64,000 nt of DNA from Novosphingobium rosa NBRC 15208 (GTDB lineage: Bacteria; Pseudomonadota; Alphaproteobacteria; Sphingomonadales; Sphingomonadaceae), in the NCBI RefSeq assembly GCF_001598555.1, contig NZ_BCZE01000038.1:1-64000 (forward strand). Reading direction: 5' to 3'. This document shows, piece by piece, positions 7,492 to 15,850 of the stretch (position 1 is the first letter of the stretch; each line of letters begins with the position of its first letter). Made by a program: the position numbers and the translations under genes. The notes below the pieces were generated by a model that saw only the letters and a program-made list of their open reading frames with translations, made no database searches and had not been told where the DNA came from.

Positions 7492-9816
7492 ATGAAACTG
7501 GGATTGTTGGTAAGCGTGGGACTGGGCGCCGTGGCGCTGGCCTCTTCCGCTCAGGCGCAGACGGCCGCAGCGGGTAAGGACAGCGCCCCCGCCGCGATCA
7601 ATCAGGAAGCCGATATTGTGGTGGAGGGCCACACCAACCGCACGAACATGGCCGGCGGCGGCATGATCGCCGTGCAGGACGCGCCCATCGTGAAGACCAC
7701 CATCGGGCAGGGCTTCATCGCCAAGCAGGTGGCCGCGCAGAACGCGCTGGCGGCGATCCGTCTGGCGCCGGGCGCCAACGTCGGCCAAGACAATCCCTAT
7801 GGCATTTCCGAGCGCGGCGACCTTTCGGTGCGCGGCATGGATCAGAGCCAGATGGGCTTCGTGCTGGAAGGCATGCCGCTGGGCGATCCCAACAACTATC
7901 TGCCCAACACCAATGAGTGGATCGACAATGAAAACATCAAGTCGATCACGCTGACCCAGGGCACCAGCGATCTGGATTCGCCGGTCACCTCGGCCTCGGG
8001 CGGTCTGCTTCAGGTCAACATGCGCGATCCGGCCAAGACCATGGGCGGCACCGCCTCGGCCAGCTTCGGCAGCTATGACGCCTATCGCGGCTTTATCCGC
8101 CTCGACAGCGGCGAGATCGGCAAGACCGGTATCCGCGTGGCGGGTTCCTATTCCTATATTTCAGCCCGCAATTTCCGCGGGGCGGGCGTGAGCAACCGTC
8201 AACATGTCGATGTCAAGGCGCTGAAGGAATGGGATAACGGCAGCCGCGTTGCGCTGATCTGGACGCGCAACCAACTGCTGAATTACCGCAGCACCATCGT
8301 CAATCAGGCGCAATGGAATGCGGCGGGCGCCAATCAGGATTATTCGGCCAACTACACCTTCGGAAATACGAACTACTATAAGTTCTATCCTTTCTATCGC
8401 AATGTCGACTTCATCCAGGCCCCGTCCAAGCTGAAGCTGACCGACAATCTGACGCTGGATGTCACCCCCTATTACCGCAGCATGCGCCCCAATGGTCCGG
8501 GCGGTTCGCTGCTCTCCACCTCGGGGCTCTATGTTGGCAATCAGAAGTACACCGAGACGCTGAACGTTCCCTATTCGCAGGGCGGCAAGTTCGTGGCCGA
8601 GGCCATGTCGAACATCAGCGAATATGAAGGGGGCATCAACACCGCCCTGACCTGGAAGACCGGCCATCACGAAATATCGGGCGGCGTGTGGTTCGACCGT
8701 TTCTGGGAACGCGCCCTGTCGAAATTCGTGGGCGTTGACCAGAACGGCTATGCCAATGATACGGGCAGCGATTATCTGAAATATTCAGACGGCACGATCC
8801 TTTCGACCACCAATTACTACCTCAACCGGCAGGTGAATGCGCTCTACCTCAGCGACAAGATCAGCCTGCTGGATGACAAGCTGAAGCTGATGTTCGGCGT
8901 GAAGCAGATCTTCGTCGATGTGTCGGGCAACAACTTCCTGCCCGGCGCCACCTCGATCATCGGCGTGCATCAGACCAAGACGACGCCCCGCTTCGGCGCC
9001 ACCTATTCCTTCGGCGAGAACAGCATGCTGTTCTTTGATCTGGTCACCAACGCCCGGCCGCCCTCGCCGGGGCCGACCTATATGGATGTCTTCAGCGTCA
9101 CCACCGGTGCCAAGACCACCGTGGGCAACCTCAACACGCCGATGGAATATTCCTTCATGCAGGAGGTGGGCTATCGCTATCAGGGCTTCCTGAACTTCTC
9201 GATCGCGGGCTTCCACAACAAGCTGACCAACCATCAGGTCAACACCATCGTGGTTCAGGACGGTGTGCTGACCCAGTCGCAGATCGCGGCGGGCGGCGAG
9301 TCGATCTGGGGCGCCAATGTCGAGATCGGCCTGCGCCCGTGGCATCACTTCAGCCCCTATCTCTCGGGCCAGTATCTGCATGCCACCACCGACGATGATC
9401 TGCCCTCCGGCAATGATTACCTGCCCACCAAGGGCAAGGTGGCGGTCCGCACGCCCAGCTTCATGGGTTCGGCGGGGCTGACCTATGACGATGGCAAGTT
9501 CTTTTCCGTGGGCACGCTGCGTTACGTGGGGTCGCAATATTCGACCTTCATGAACGACCAGAAGATGCCGTCTTACGCGACGCTGGACTTCTCGATCGGC
9601 TATCGTCTGCCTGACATCAAGGCGCTCAAGCGCCCCACGGTGCAGTTGAACCTCATCAACCTGACCCGCGGCGCCTATCTCGGCTCCATCGCCAGCCCCA
9701 CCGGCAATTCGGTGGCCACGGTGGGCCGCAAGGGCACGCTGATCTCCGCCTCGCAGCCCGGTTACTACATGAACTCGGGCTTCACGGTGATGGGCACGCT
9801 GCGCACAGATTTCTGA
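7492..9816 (+). CDS. TonB-dependent outer-membrane receptor
   Basis: 774 aa with a classical signal peptide (residues 1-23, ending SSAQAQ), an N-terminal plug (DIVVEGHTNR, DLSVRGMDQSQMGFVLEGMPLG) and a long C-terminal beta-barrel ending in FRTDF-type aromatic termini (TLRTDF). Such receptors import scarce ligands using TonB-ExbBD energy. AGGAGGG lies about 8 nt before the ATG at 7492, which fixes the start well inside the longer open frame. It sits between the creatininase-like and asparaginase-like genes, so its ligand is more likely the nitrogenous compound handled by the island than a siderophore. The plug lacks the usual GPxGxLxG pattern of siderophore receptors. Confidence 0.88.
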   Translation: MKLGLLVSVGLGAVALASSAQAQTAAAGKDSAPAAINQEADIVVEGHTNRTNMAGGGMIAVQDAPIVKTTIGQGFIAKQVAAQNALAAIRLAPGANVGQDNPYGISERGDLSVRGMDQSQMGFVLEGMPLGDPNNYLPNTNEWIDNENIKSITLTQGTSDLDSPVTSASGGLLQVNMRDPAKTMGGTASASFGSYDAYRGFIRLDSGEIGKTGIRVAGSYSYISARNFRGAGVSNRQHVDVKALKEWDNGSRVALIWTRNQLLNYRSTIVNQAQWNAAGANQDYSANYTFGNTNYYKFYPFYRNVDFIQAPSKLKLTDNLTLDVTPYYRSMRPNGPGGSLLSTSGLYVGNQKYTETLNVPYSQGGKFVAEAMSNISEYEGGINTALTWKTGHHEISGGVWFDRFWERALSKFVGVDQNGYANDTGSDYLKYSDGTILSTTNYYLNRQVNALYLSDKISLLDDKLKLMFGVKQIFVDVSGNNFLPGATSIIGVHQTKTTPRFGATYSFGENSMLFFDLVTNARPPSPGPTYMDVFSVTTGAKTTVGNLNTPMEYSFMQEVGYRYQGFLNFSIAGFHNKLTNHQVNTIVVQDGVLTQSQIAAGGESIWGANVEIGLRPWHHFSPYLSGQYLHATTDDDLPSGNDYLPTKGKVAVRTPSFMGSAGLTYDDGKFFSVGTLRYVGSQYSTFMNDQKMPSYATLDFSIGYRLPDIKALKRPTVQLNLINLTRGAYLGSIASPTGNSVATVGRKGTLISASQPGYYMNSGFTVMGTLRTDF

Positions 9817-9827
9817 GCCCACGAGCG

Positions 9828-9861
9828 GTGGCGGCGGTATGTTAGCGCATGCCGTCGCCAC
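9828..9861 (+). terminator. strong hairpin between TonB receptor and asparaginase-like gene
   Basis: Arms 9828-9841 and 9848-9861 (14 bp, two G-U wobbles in RNA) with a 6-nt loop (9842-9847). It starts 12 nt after the receptor stop codon and lies 34 nt before the next start. There is no U-tract, so it is more likely an mRNA-stabilising or partial-termination structure than a strong intrinsic terminator. Confidence 0.5.
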
Positions 9862-9894
9862 TCATTGCGAGGGCGGAAACGGCGGAGAGAGACG

Positions 9895-10896
9895 ATGGCG
9901 ATCCTGCTGATCGACGCCGGTGGCACAATCTCCTCGCGTCCGGGGGAAGGCGGTGCTCTGGTCGAGTGCCCGGCTGCCGACATGGCCGGGCTGCCTGATC
10001 TTCCGGCAGGTGTCGTGATGATTGTCGAGCGGGCCTATGCGGGCCTGAGCGAAAACATGGATTTCAGCGATATGACAAGCGTCGCCCGCGCCGTGCTGGA
10101 TGGGCAGGCGCGGGCCGATGTGGATGGCATTGTGGTGGCGCATGGCGCCGATATTATGGAGGAATGCGCTTATCTCTGCGATTTGGTGACACCATGCGCC
10201 AAGCCGGTGGTCTTCACCGGCGCCCAGCGCGCACCGGGCGCGCCGGATTTCGACGGGGCGACCAATCTGCGCGATGCCGTCGCCGTGGCGCAGCATCCCA
10301 TGGCGGCCTCGCTGGGGGTTCTGATCGCCTTTGGCAGCCGGATCATCCCGGCGGTTCATGCTTACAAATGCCACACGAGCGCGTTGGCCGCTTTTGCCGG
10401 GCATGGCGCGAATGTCGGCTCGGTTGCCGGGGACGCGGTGCGCCTGCCGCAATCCAGGACACGCCCCGCGCCGCTTGTCTTGTGCGAAGCCGGGGAGGAT
10501 GTGGTTTTGCTCAAGCTGACGGCGGCGATGCCGGCTCGCCTGATCGAGGCCGTGACAGCAGCGGGCTATCGCGCGCTTGTGATCGAAGGGCTGGGCGCGG
10601 GCAACGCGCCCGATGCGGTGGTGGAGGCTGTGGCGGCCGCGTGCATGCGCGAGCTGACCGTGGCCATTGGCACGCGTTGCCCGGGCGGGGAGTCTGGTGG
10701 TGCCTATGATAGTGGCCGGCGCCTGATGGCGGCAGGCGCCCTCTCATGTGGTCGGCTTCCTGCTGTGCAGGCTAGGATACTGCTATGCCTGCTGTTTGCG
10801 GAGGGCAGGCAGCCCGATGACATTGCTCAAACCTTCAAATGGCATGTGACATCCTTGACCCAAACCGAGCGGGGAGCTTCTGAGGATGCGGCATGA
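9895..10896 (+). CDS. asparaginase-family amidohydrolase, altered HGTD motif
   Basis: 333-aa protein of the bacterial L-asparaginase/glutaminase fold (cytosolic type, no signal peptide). LLIDAGGTISS (residues 4-14) holds the first catalytic threonine, Thr11. The second block, normally HGTDT, reads HGADI (83-87), so the second catalytic Thr is Ala85 while Asp86 stays. AYKCHTS keeps the lysine of the Thr-Lys-Asp triad (Lys158). VFTGAQ and DGATNLRDA match family positions. GGAGAGA precedes the ATG at 9895. It may hydrolyse a different amide, or act with a rearranged triad. Last gene of the plus-strand arm; the C-terminal third is less conserved. Convergent with the patatin gene. Confidence 0.75.
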   Translation: MAILLIDAGGTISSRPGEGGALVECPAADMAGLPDLPAGVVMIVERAYAGLSENMDFSDMTSVARAVLDGQARADVDGIVVAHGADIMEECAYLCDLVTPCAKPVVFTGAQRAPGAPDFDGATNLRDAVAVAQHPMAASLGVLIAFGSRIIPAVHAYKCHTSALAAFAGHGANVGSVAGDAVRLPQSRTRPAPLVLCEAGEDVVLLKLTAAMPARLIEAVTAAGYRALVIEGLGAGNAPDAVVEAVAAACMRELTVAIGTRCPGGESGGAYDSGRRLMAAGALSCGRLPAVQARILLCLLFAEGRQPDDIAQTFKWHVTSLTQTERGASEDAA

Positions 10897-10944
10897 TCCG
10901 GGTCGCGGATCGTCGTCCCTTGCCGCGTGAACAGAAGACGGCTT

Positions 10945-11088
10945 TTACGGATCGTGATTATGCGCGGGAAGGGCAGTCCTGAGCCTGACCGGGGTTTCCT
11001 CGCCAGTGGTTCCCCTAAGCGCTGCCCCTGCGGCAGACAGGGCCTTCGTCACATCGCCGGGATTAGCCATCACCATGGATGGCATCAT
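10945..11088 (-). CDS. small ORF coupled to the patatin gene (doubtful)
   Basis: 47-codon reading frame whose ATG overlaps the patatin stop codon as ATGA, a common coupling arrangement. The product (starting MMPSMVMANPGDV) has no recognisable domain, signal peptide or membrane helix. Only the coupling supports it; chance is a real alternative in GC-rich DNA. Confidence 0.2.
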   Translation of the reverse strand: MMPSMVMANPGDVTKALSAAGAALRGTTGEETPVRLRTALPAHNHDP

Positions 11089-13340
11089 GCGATACACAGT
11101 TCCTCGCGCAAGGCGACAATCAGGTCGGGGATGCGTGTCAGTTGCCCTTCCTCCTCGTCCAATATGGCGGTGAACAGGGCTTGCCGGATCGCCGCCCGTT
11201 CCTCGGTCGGGATGGTCACCGGGCAAGCCGACCACACAATGTCGAGCAGGCGCGCGCCGCCGTGCAGGCGCCCCATCAGATAATCATGCTCGCGCCAGGC
11301 GCGGCTGAAAAAGGCGCCGAACTGATGCATCGCCTCGCCTTTCAGCCGTCGCGCCAGGCCGGTTTCGCTCTGGTCGCCTTGCCAGTCCATGGGTGAAATG
11401 CGGTCGATGCGCACGGGCGATGTCTCGGCCAGATCGTTCTGCTGGAACCATGCCAGCGTGGCGGCGTCATGATAGGCGAAGCCAAGGTAGGCCAGCATCA
11501 CAGTCTCAACCAGCGCATCAGGCAGCTCCGGCAGCGCCTCGGCCAGCACCGCGTCCACCTGCCGGTCCTGCCGGTCCATCCCTCGCGCTTCGGCCAGATC
11601 GCGTAGCGCCGCACCGGGATGGCGGGCCCAATCCGCGCCCTGCGCCTCACCTTGCACCCCATCTGGTACGGGGCCCAGCGTCAGCGAGAGCGCCTGCCAC
11701 GCAGCGGTGCTGGCCCGGTCATGGGCGGTTTCGGCGATCTCGGGCTGCGCCTCGCGCGCCTGATCCAGCCGCGCGATCAGATGCCGCATGCGCCGCTGAC
11801 GATAGGCCACGTCATGGTCGCGCAGGAAGCCGATCAGCTCGCCCGACAGGCCCGGCCCCTCCGATGGCGTCAGGCGCAGATTGGCCCGCGCCCATCGCCC
11901 CAGGGTCGCGCGGGGCGCGCCGGCGCCGGCGGCGATCTGGTCCAGCGTGGCCTCCAGCTTGTAAAGCGCATAGGCGTGATAGGCATAGCCCGCCTGCTGC
12001 GCCGCGGCGTGCTGCGCGGCGTTCCGCCATGCGCCCAATTGCCTGGCGGAGGGGCGCGCGCCCAGAATCTCTTCGCCCAACACCAGCCGCACGGCCTTGG
12101 TCACCTCGTCCTGAATGCCGGTGGCGATGTCATGGGCGCGCTGCAGGGCGGCCGATTGGCGGGTGAGCGATTCAAGGTTGTCACGGATGGGCTGCTCACG
12201 CGGAATGGTTGAAATGGCGCGAAAGATGACCGGAAAGAAGCCCGGCGGGCCATCCCCGTTGGGTTCCGCACGCAGGGATCGCGATTGCGTGGGGTCGACA
12301 TAGACGAGGCGGCGGTCGACCTCGACCTCGGCGGGGCGGGCGGACAGGGCGGCGATGGCTGGACCGAAGGGCGCGTTGACCAGCACCGATCCGTCGATCA
12401 GGGCCACCTTGTGCAGATCGCCGCTGGCCGCATGGGCGGGCAAGATCCGCGCCAGAAATGCGTCGCGCCCCGGCCAGGCTTCGCCCCGGTCGGCCATCAT
12501 CCGGTCAATTTCACTCACCTGCAACGGCGGGAAGGCGCCGGGAAAGCTGGCCGTGGCCCGCGCGGCAAAGACCAGATCGGGCAGGGAAGCCCAGGGCCCC
12601 GCCGTGGATGAGGCCCGGAAATCGATGGACACACGATGTTCGCGCTCCTCCACCCAGTCCGGACTGTGGAGCGCGATGCGCTGGACGTAGCCGGTGCAGT
12701 CCGTCGCCGTGGTGAACAGGTCAAGCGGGTGGGCATCTGGCAGCAGGCGCAGCCCCGCCGGGCTGGCGGCCATCTCGTCCAGCGCCTCGGCGATCATGCC
12801 GGAAAAGCCAGGACCGCTGAAGGGGGCCTCGAACCAGCGGGCGCGCACCAGATGGGCCAGCCTGCTGCGCACCTCCAGCTCGTCGGTGGCCGAAACCGGC
12901 TCCCCGGCCCCCAGCATGCGCCCCATCAGCGGGGCCAGCCACTGCTTGGCCGTCCCGCGCCATGTGCCCTCTTCCCGGGTGAGCAACTGGTCGATATCGG
13001 CCCGTTGCAGCCAAAGGCGCGTCAGCGGTTCGAGCGATTGGCCCGACTGAATGGCCTGGGCCAGAAACACGCTGTTGAGCCCGCCCGCGCTGGCCCCGGC
13101 GACAATATCGGGCAGGATGGACAGATTGAGCCCGCCCCGCCGCCCGATCGTGTCCAGCATGGCGGCGTAGACCTGCTCGACGCGATGCAGGGAAGGGGTA
13201 GCGTGCTGGCCGGCGGCGCGCTGACGCGCGGTGCTGGCCCGGGCCAGATGCCATACTTCCTTGGTCACGCCATGCATGTAAACGGCAAGGCTGATCCCGC
13301 CATAACAGACCAGGGCGATGCGGAGTTCCTTGCGGCGCAT
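11085..13340 (-). CDS. patatin-like phospholipase, DUF3376/TIGR03607 type
   Basis: 751-aa predicted lipid acyl hydrolase. It starts RKELRIALVCYGGISLAVYMHGVTKE in outline: the glycine-rich oxyanion region at residues 14-25 (CYGGISLAVYMHG) is typical of this long patatin subfamily. The nucleophile elbow is GASAG (82-86, Ser84) in DIVAGASAGGLNSVFLA. The partner Asp lies in VALIDGSVLVNAPFGPA, where patatins usually have DGG or DGA, so the third residue is Ser. A long helical C-terminal part follows, as in DUF3376 proteins. The frame is open for 72 more codons upstream, but homology starts at the ATG at 13338-13340. No signal peptide is seen. Stand-alone gene; function of the family in vivo is unknown. 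Confidence 0.82.
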   Translation of the reverse strand: MRRKELRIALVCYGGISLAVYMHGVTKEVWHLARASTARQRAAGQHATPSLHRVEQVYAAMLDTIGRRGGLNLSILPDIVAGASAGGLNSVFLAQAIQSGQSLEPLTRLWLQRADIDQLLTREEGTWRGTAKQWLAPLMGRMLGAGEPVSATDELEVRSRLAHLVRARWFEAPFSGPGFSGMIAEALDEMAASPAGLRLLPDAHPLDLFTTATDCTGYVQRIALHSPDWVEEREHRVSIDFRASSTAGPWASLPDLVFAARATASFPGAFPPLQVSEIDRMMADRGEAWPGRDAFLARILPAHAASGDLHKVALIDGSVLVNAPFGPAIAALSARPAEVEVDRRLVYVDPTQSRSLRAEPNGDGPPGFFPVIFRAISTIPREQPIRDNLESLTRQSAALQRAHDIATGIQDEVTKAVRLVLGEEILGARPSARQLGAWRNAAQHAAAQQAGYAYHAYALYKLEATLDQIAAGAGAPRATLGRWARANLRLTPSEGPGLSGELIGFLRDHDVAYRQRRMRHLIARLDQAREAQPEIAETAHDRASTAAWQALSLTLGPVPDGVQGEAQGADWARHPGAALRDLAEARGMDRQDRQVDAVLAEALPELPDALVETVMLAYLGFAYHDAATLAWFQQNDLAETSPVRIDRISPMDWQGDQSETGLARRLKGEAMHQFGAFFSRAWREHDYLMGRLHGGARLLDIVWSACPVTIPTEERAAIRQALFTAILDEEEGQLTRIPDLIVALREELCIA

Positions 13341-13947
13341 GGGTGGCACTGTGCGCCTTTGCCCCGTTGATGGCAATCGCCTGTCGAAAGAGCGGTTCTG
13401 TGGAGCCATGTCGCGTGGCCGGATGGGGTGCAGGATGGCCCGCAAAGACATGGCCGGCGCGATCCAGGAGGAACCCGCCACCAGCCACCCTCGCCGATCA
13501 AAGCGGAAACCAGGCTCAGCCATGTCAACACAGTCAAGGCGCTGGGCCAGACTCATTGGCGGTTCAAGCCGAAATTACGGCGGTTCATGCGGCGGCGCGC
13601 GGTGACGCCGTGATTCTGAAAAAATCACTATAAACCAAGTCATTCATAATCAGAACAAAAAGGGGATTTCAGGCGTTGCAGATGGCCGCAAAGGTAGCGG
13701 ATATTCTGCAAGGGTGTTTTGGCGCCGATGGCCCGCTGGCCACGATTCGGCTCACCGGCTCGCTGCCCGCGATCTGCCGCACCATGCGCAGCAGCATCTA
13801 ACGCTCGGCAATGCGCAGGCGGGAAAGGGCAGCCGCGTTGGTCGTCATCGACAGGTTCAGATGGAGCCGTGCCGATTAGCCTGAATTGAGCGTGAATCGC
13901 AAGATGGAGCGGTCATGTGTTCAGAACTGCCGGTGGCGGCACCGATT
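13341..13947. other. 607-base region without a recognisable gene
   Basis: No convincing coding sequence. Bases 13605-13675 form an AT-rich island that includes a small stem (GTGATT at 13610-13615, AATCAC at 13623-13628) and could hold the patatin promoter. Short frames at 13682-13804 on the plus strand and around 13700-13870 on the minus strand look like gene remnants, with one internal stop on the minus strand, but I cannot name them. Confidence 0.4.
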
Positions 13948-14154
13948 TTATCCCGGCGCTGACATTTCGAGGAGCGGCCCGCGCGCCGATGGCTGCGGCA
14001 TATCGTCGCTGCCGGGCTGAGCGGCGCGGCGTCTGAATTCGGCAGCCATCGCCTGATGCATCTGACGCGCTGCCGTGTCGTTGGTCGAGGCGGCAAGTCT
14101 ATCGTGCATCTGCGCCCGTTCGAAGCAATCCGACCGATTGTCCGAATGTGTCAT
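13948..14154 (-). CDS. 68-aa conserved-looking hypothetical protein
   Basis: Small charged soluble protein. An N-terminal helix rich in Arg, Ala and Met (residues 10-45, ending AAEFRRRAA) is followed by a flexible proline-rich tail. A strong ribosome site (TAGGAG, 7 nt before the ATG at 14152-14154) marks this as the start; the longer frame through it overlaps the spoVR gene and is antisense noise. The composition resembles short helical proteins common in sphingomonads, but I cannot assign a family. It lies downstream of spoVR on the same strand, separated by 163 nt, and may belong to the same stress regulon. Confidence 0.6.
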   Translation of the reverse strand: MTHSDNRSDCFERAQMHDRLAASTNDTAARQMHQAMAAEFRRRAAQPGSDDMPQPSARGPLLEMSAPG

Positions 14155-14317
14155 GGGATAAACTCCTAACCCATGCTTCCCGAACAGTGCCGGACCCGTC
14201 CGGAAGGGACGACAGCCAAAGGCCGGGGAGCTGGCCCTTTTTGCGCCGGGAAGAATACCACGGCTTTCGCGGGATGGGAACGGGATTCGACCGGTGTTCC
14301 GGCACGGATGCGGCCAA

Positions 14318-15850
14318 TCACGCCTGAAGCTGTGGTTGCCGGATATGGGTCTTGAGCTCCTTGCGGTCGGCGGCGTTGAGTTCGCGCAGGCGGACCTCGT
14401 AACCCCACAGATTGGCGAGGTTTTGCAGGACCATCCTGGTGTCGTTCTCATCGAGCAGCATGCCGTCGGCGACGAGGTGTTCAAGCACCAGCGCGCGGTC
14501 GCCGGTCAGGTTGACGTCGACAATCTGGATGTCCGGTTCCTGCCGCCCGACATCATATTCGCGCGCCAGCGCGCGGCGGATCCGGCGATAGCCGCGTTCA
14601 TCGTGGATCGCCGCGACGTTCAGTTTGGACTCGGACTGCTTGTCGGCGACCCGGAACAACCGCCAGTGACGGATCATGCGGGGGCTGAGAAACTGGGCGA
14701 TGAAGCTCTCGTCGCGGTAGTTCGCCCAGACATCCTTGAGAACGCCGATCCCGTCGCCCTTGCCGGCGAAATCGGGAAACCACTCACGGTCCTCGTCAGT
14801 GGGATTTTCGCTGATCCGCACGATGTCTTCCATGATCCCGAAGCCAAGCGCATAGGGATTGAAGCCGTTGAATTGCGGTGAGTCGTAGTTGGGCTGATAA
14901 ACGACATTGGTGTGCGACTGAAGAAATTCGAGGAACGAACCGTCGGTGATAAGGCCGCGTTCGTGAAGTTTGGTCATAATCTGATAGTGGCACCATGTGG
15001 CGCACCCTTCGTTCATGACCTTGGTCTGGCGCTGGGGATAGAAGTATTGCGCGATCAGGCGGACGATCCGCAGGATCTCGCGCTGCCACGGCTCGAGCCG
15101 TGGCCCGGTCTTCTCGAGGAAATAGAGGATGTTCTCCTGCGGCAGGTTGAGCGCCTGACGGCGTTCGTCGGCCTTCACTTCAGGCGCCTTGGGCTCGGCT
15201 GGGAGGGTCCGCCAGAGATCGTCGTAGATCTGGTCGCGATAGGCCTGGCGCTGGGCCTCGCGCGCCGCCTCGGCCTTGAGGTCGCGCGCGCGCACGCGGG
15301 GATGGCGATGGACGCCCTGATGCATCAGGGCATGGGCGCAGTCCAGCAGCCGCTCGACCGCCTGTTGGCCATAGCGTTCTTCGCAGCTTGCAATGAAGCT
15401 CTTGGCGAAGTCCAGATAGTCGAGGATACCCTCGGCATCGGTCCATTGCCGGAAGGCATAGTTGTTTTTGAAGAAGTGGTTATGGCCGAATGCGGCATGC
15501 GCGATCACCAGAGTCTGCAGCGTCGCGCTGTTTTCCTGCATGATGTAGTTGATGCAGGGGACGGAATTGATCACCAGCTCATAGGCCAGACCGCGCAGGC
15601 CCTTGCGATAGAGCATTTCATTGGCGGCGAACTGCTTGCCGAACGACCAGTGCTTGTAGAACAGCGGCATGCCGGTCGAGGAATAGGCATCGAGCATCTG
15701 CTCGGCGCTGATGATCTCGATCTGGTTGGGATAGACGTCAAGTTTCAGATCGCCCAGCGCGATCGACTCGACCGCGTCATAGATGCGCTGGATCAGCGCG
15801 AAGTCCCAATCGCTTCCCTCGAACAGAGGCAAGGAGGCGCGCTTCAGCAT
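14318..15850 (-). CDS. spoVR: SpoVR family protein
   Basis: 510-aa cytosolic protein matching SpoVR (YcgB in E. coli) along its length. Characteristic stretches are WDFALIQRIYDAVE near the N-terminus, YPNQIEIISAEQMLDAYSS, MLYRKGLRGLAYELVINSVP, NEGCATWCHYQIMTKL, and the C-terminal region with YDSPQFNGFNPYALGFGIM. The molecular role is not established; the gene travels with prkA/yeaG and yeaH in many Proteobacteria and is induced under starvation or stress. The ATG at 15848-15850 overlaps the upstream stop (TGATG), so it is coupled to the DUF444 gene. Third gene of the conserved three-gene operon. Confidence 0.93.
   Translation of the reverse strand: MLKRASLPLFEGSDWDFALIQRIYDAVESIALGDLKLDVYPNQIEIISAEQMLDAYSSTGMPLFYKHWSFGKQFAANEMLYRKGLRGLAYELVINSVPCINYIMQENSATLQTLVIAHAAFGHNHFFKNNYAFRQWTDAEGILDYLDFAKSFIASCEERYGQQAVERLLDCAHALMHQGVHRHPRVRARDLKAEAAREAQRQAYRDQIYDDLWRTLPAEPKAPEVKADERRQALNLPQENILYFLEKTGPRLEPWQREILRIVRLIAQYFYPQRQTKVMNEGCATWCHYQIMTKLHERGLITDGSFLEFLQSHTNVVYQPNYDSPQFNGFNPYALGFGIMEDIVRISENPTDEDREWFPDFAGKGDGIGVLKDVWANYRDESFIAQFLSPRMIRHWRLFRVADKQSESKLNVAAIHDERGYRRIRRALAREYDVGRQEPDIQIVDVNLTGDRALVLEHLVADGMLLDENDTRMVLQNLANLWGYEVRLRELNAADRKELKTHIRQPQLQA

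Noticed and set aside
14260..14310. tRNA-like T-arm sequence (GGTCGAATCC) on the minus strand
   Set aside because: The stem does not pair beyond 3 bp and no anticodon or acceptor stem can be drawn.
14270..14310. GGAAC...GTT resembling a general-stress sigma promoter
   Set aside because: The spacer is 13-14 nt, not 16-17.
13948..14484. Longer version of the 68-aa small protein (178 codons)
   Set aside because: The first 110 codons overlap spoVR in another frame and lack any ribosome site; the TAGGAG site marks 14154 as the start.
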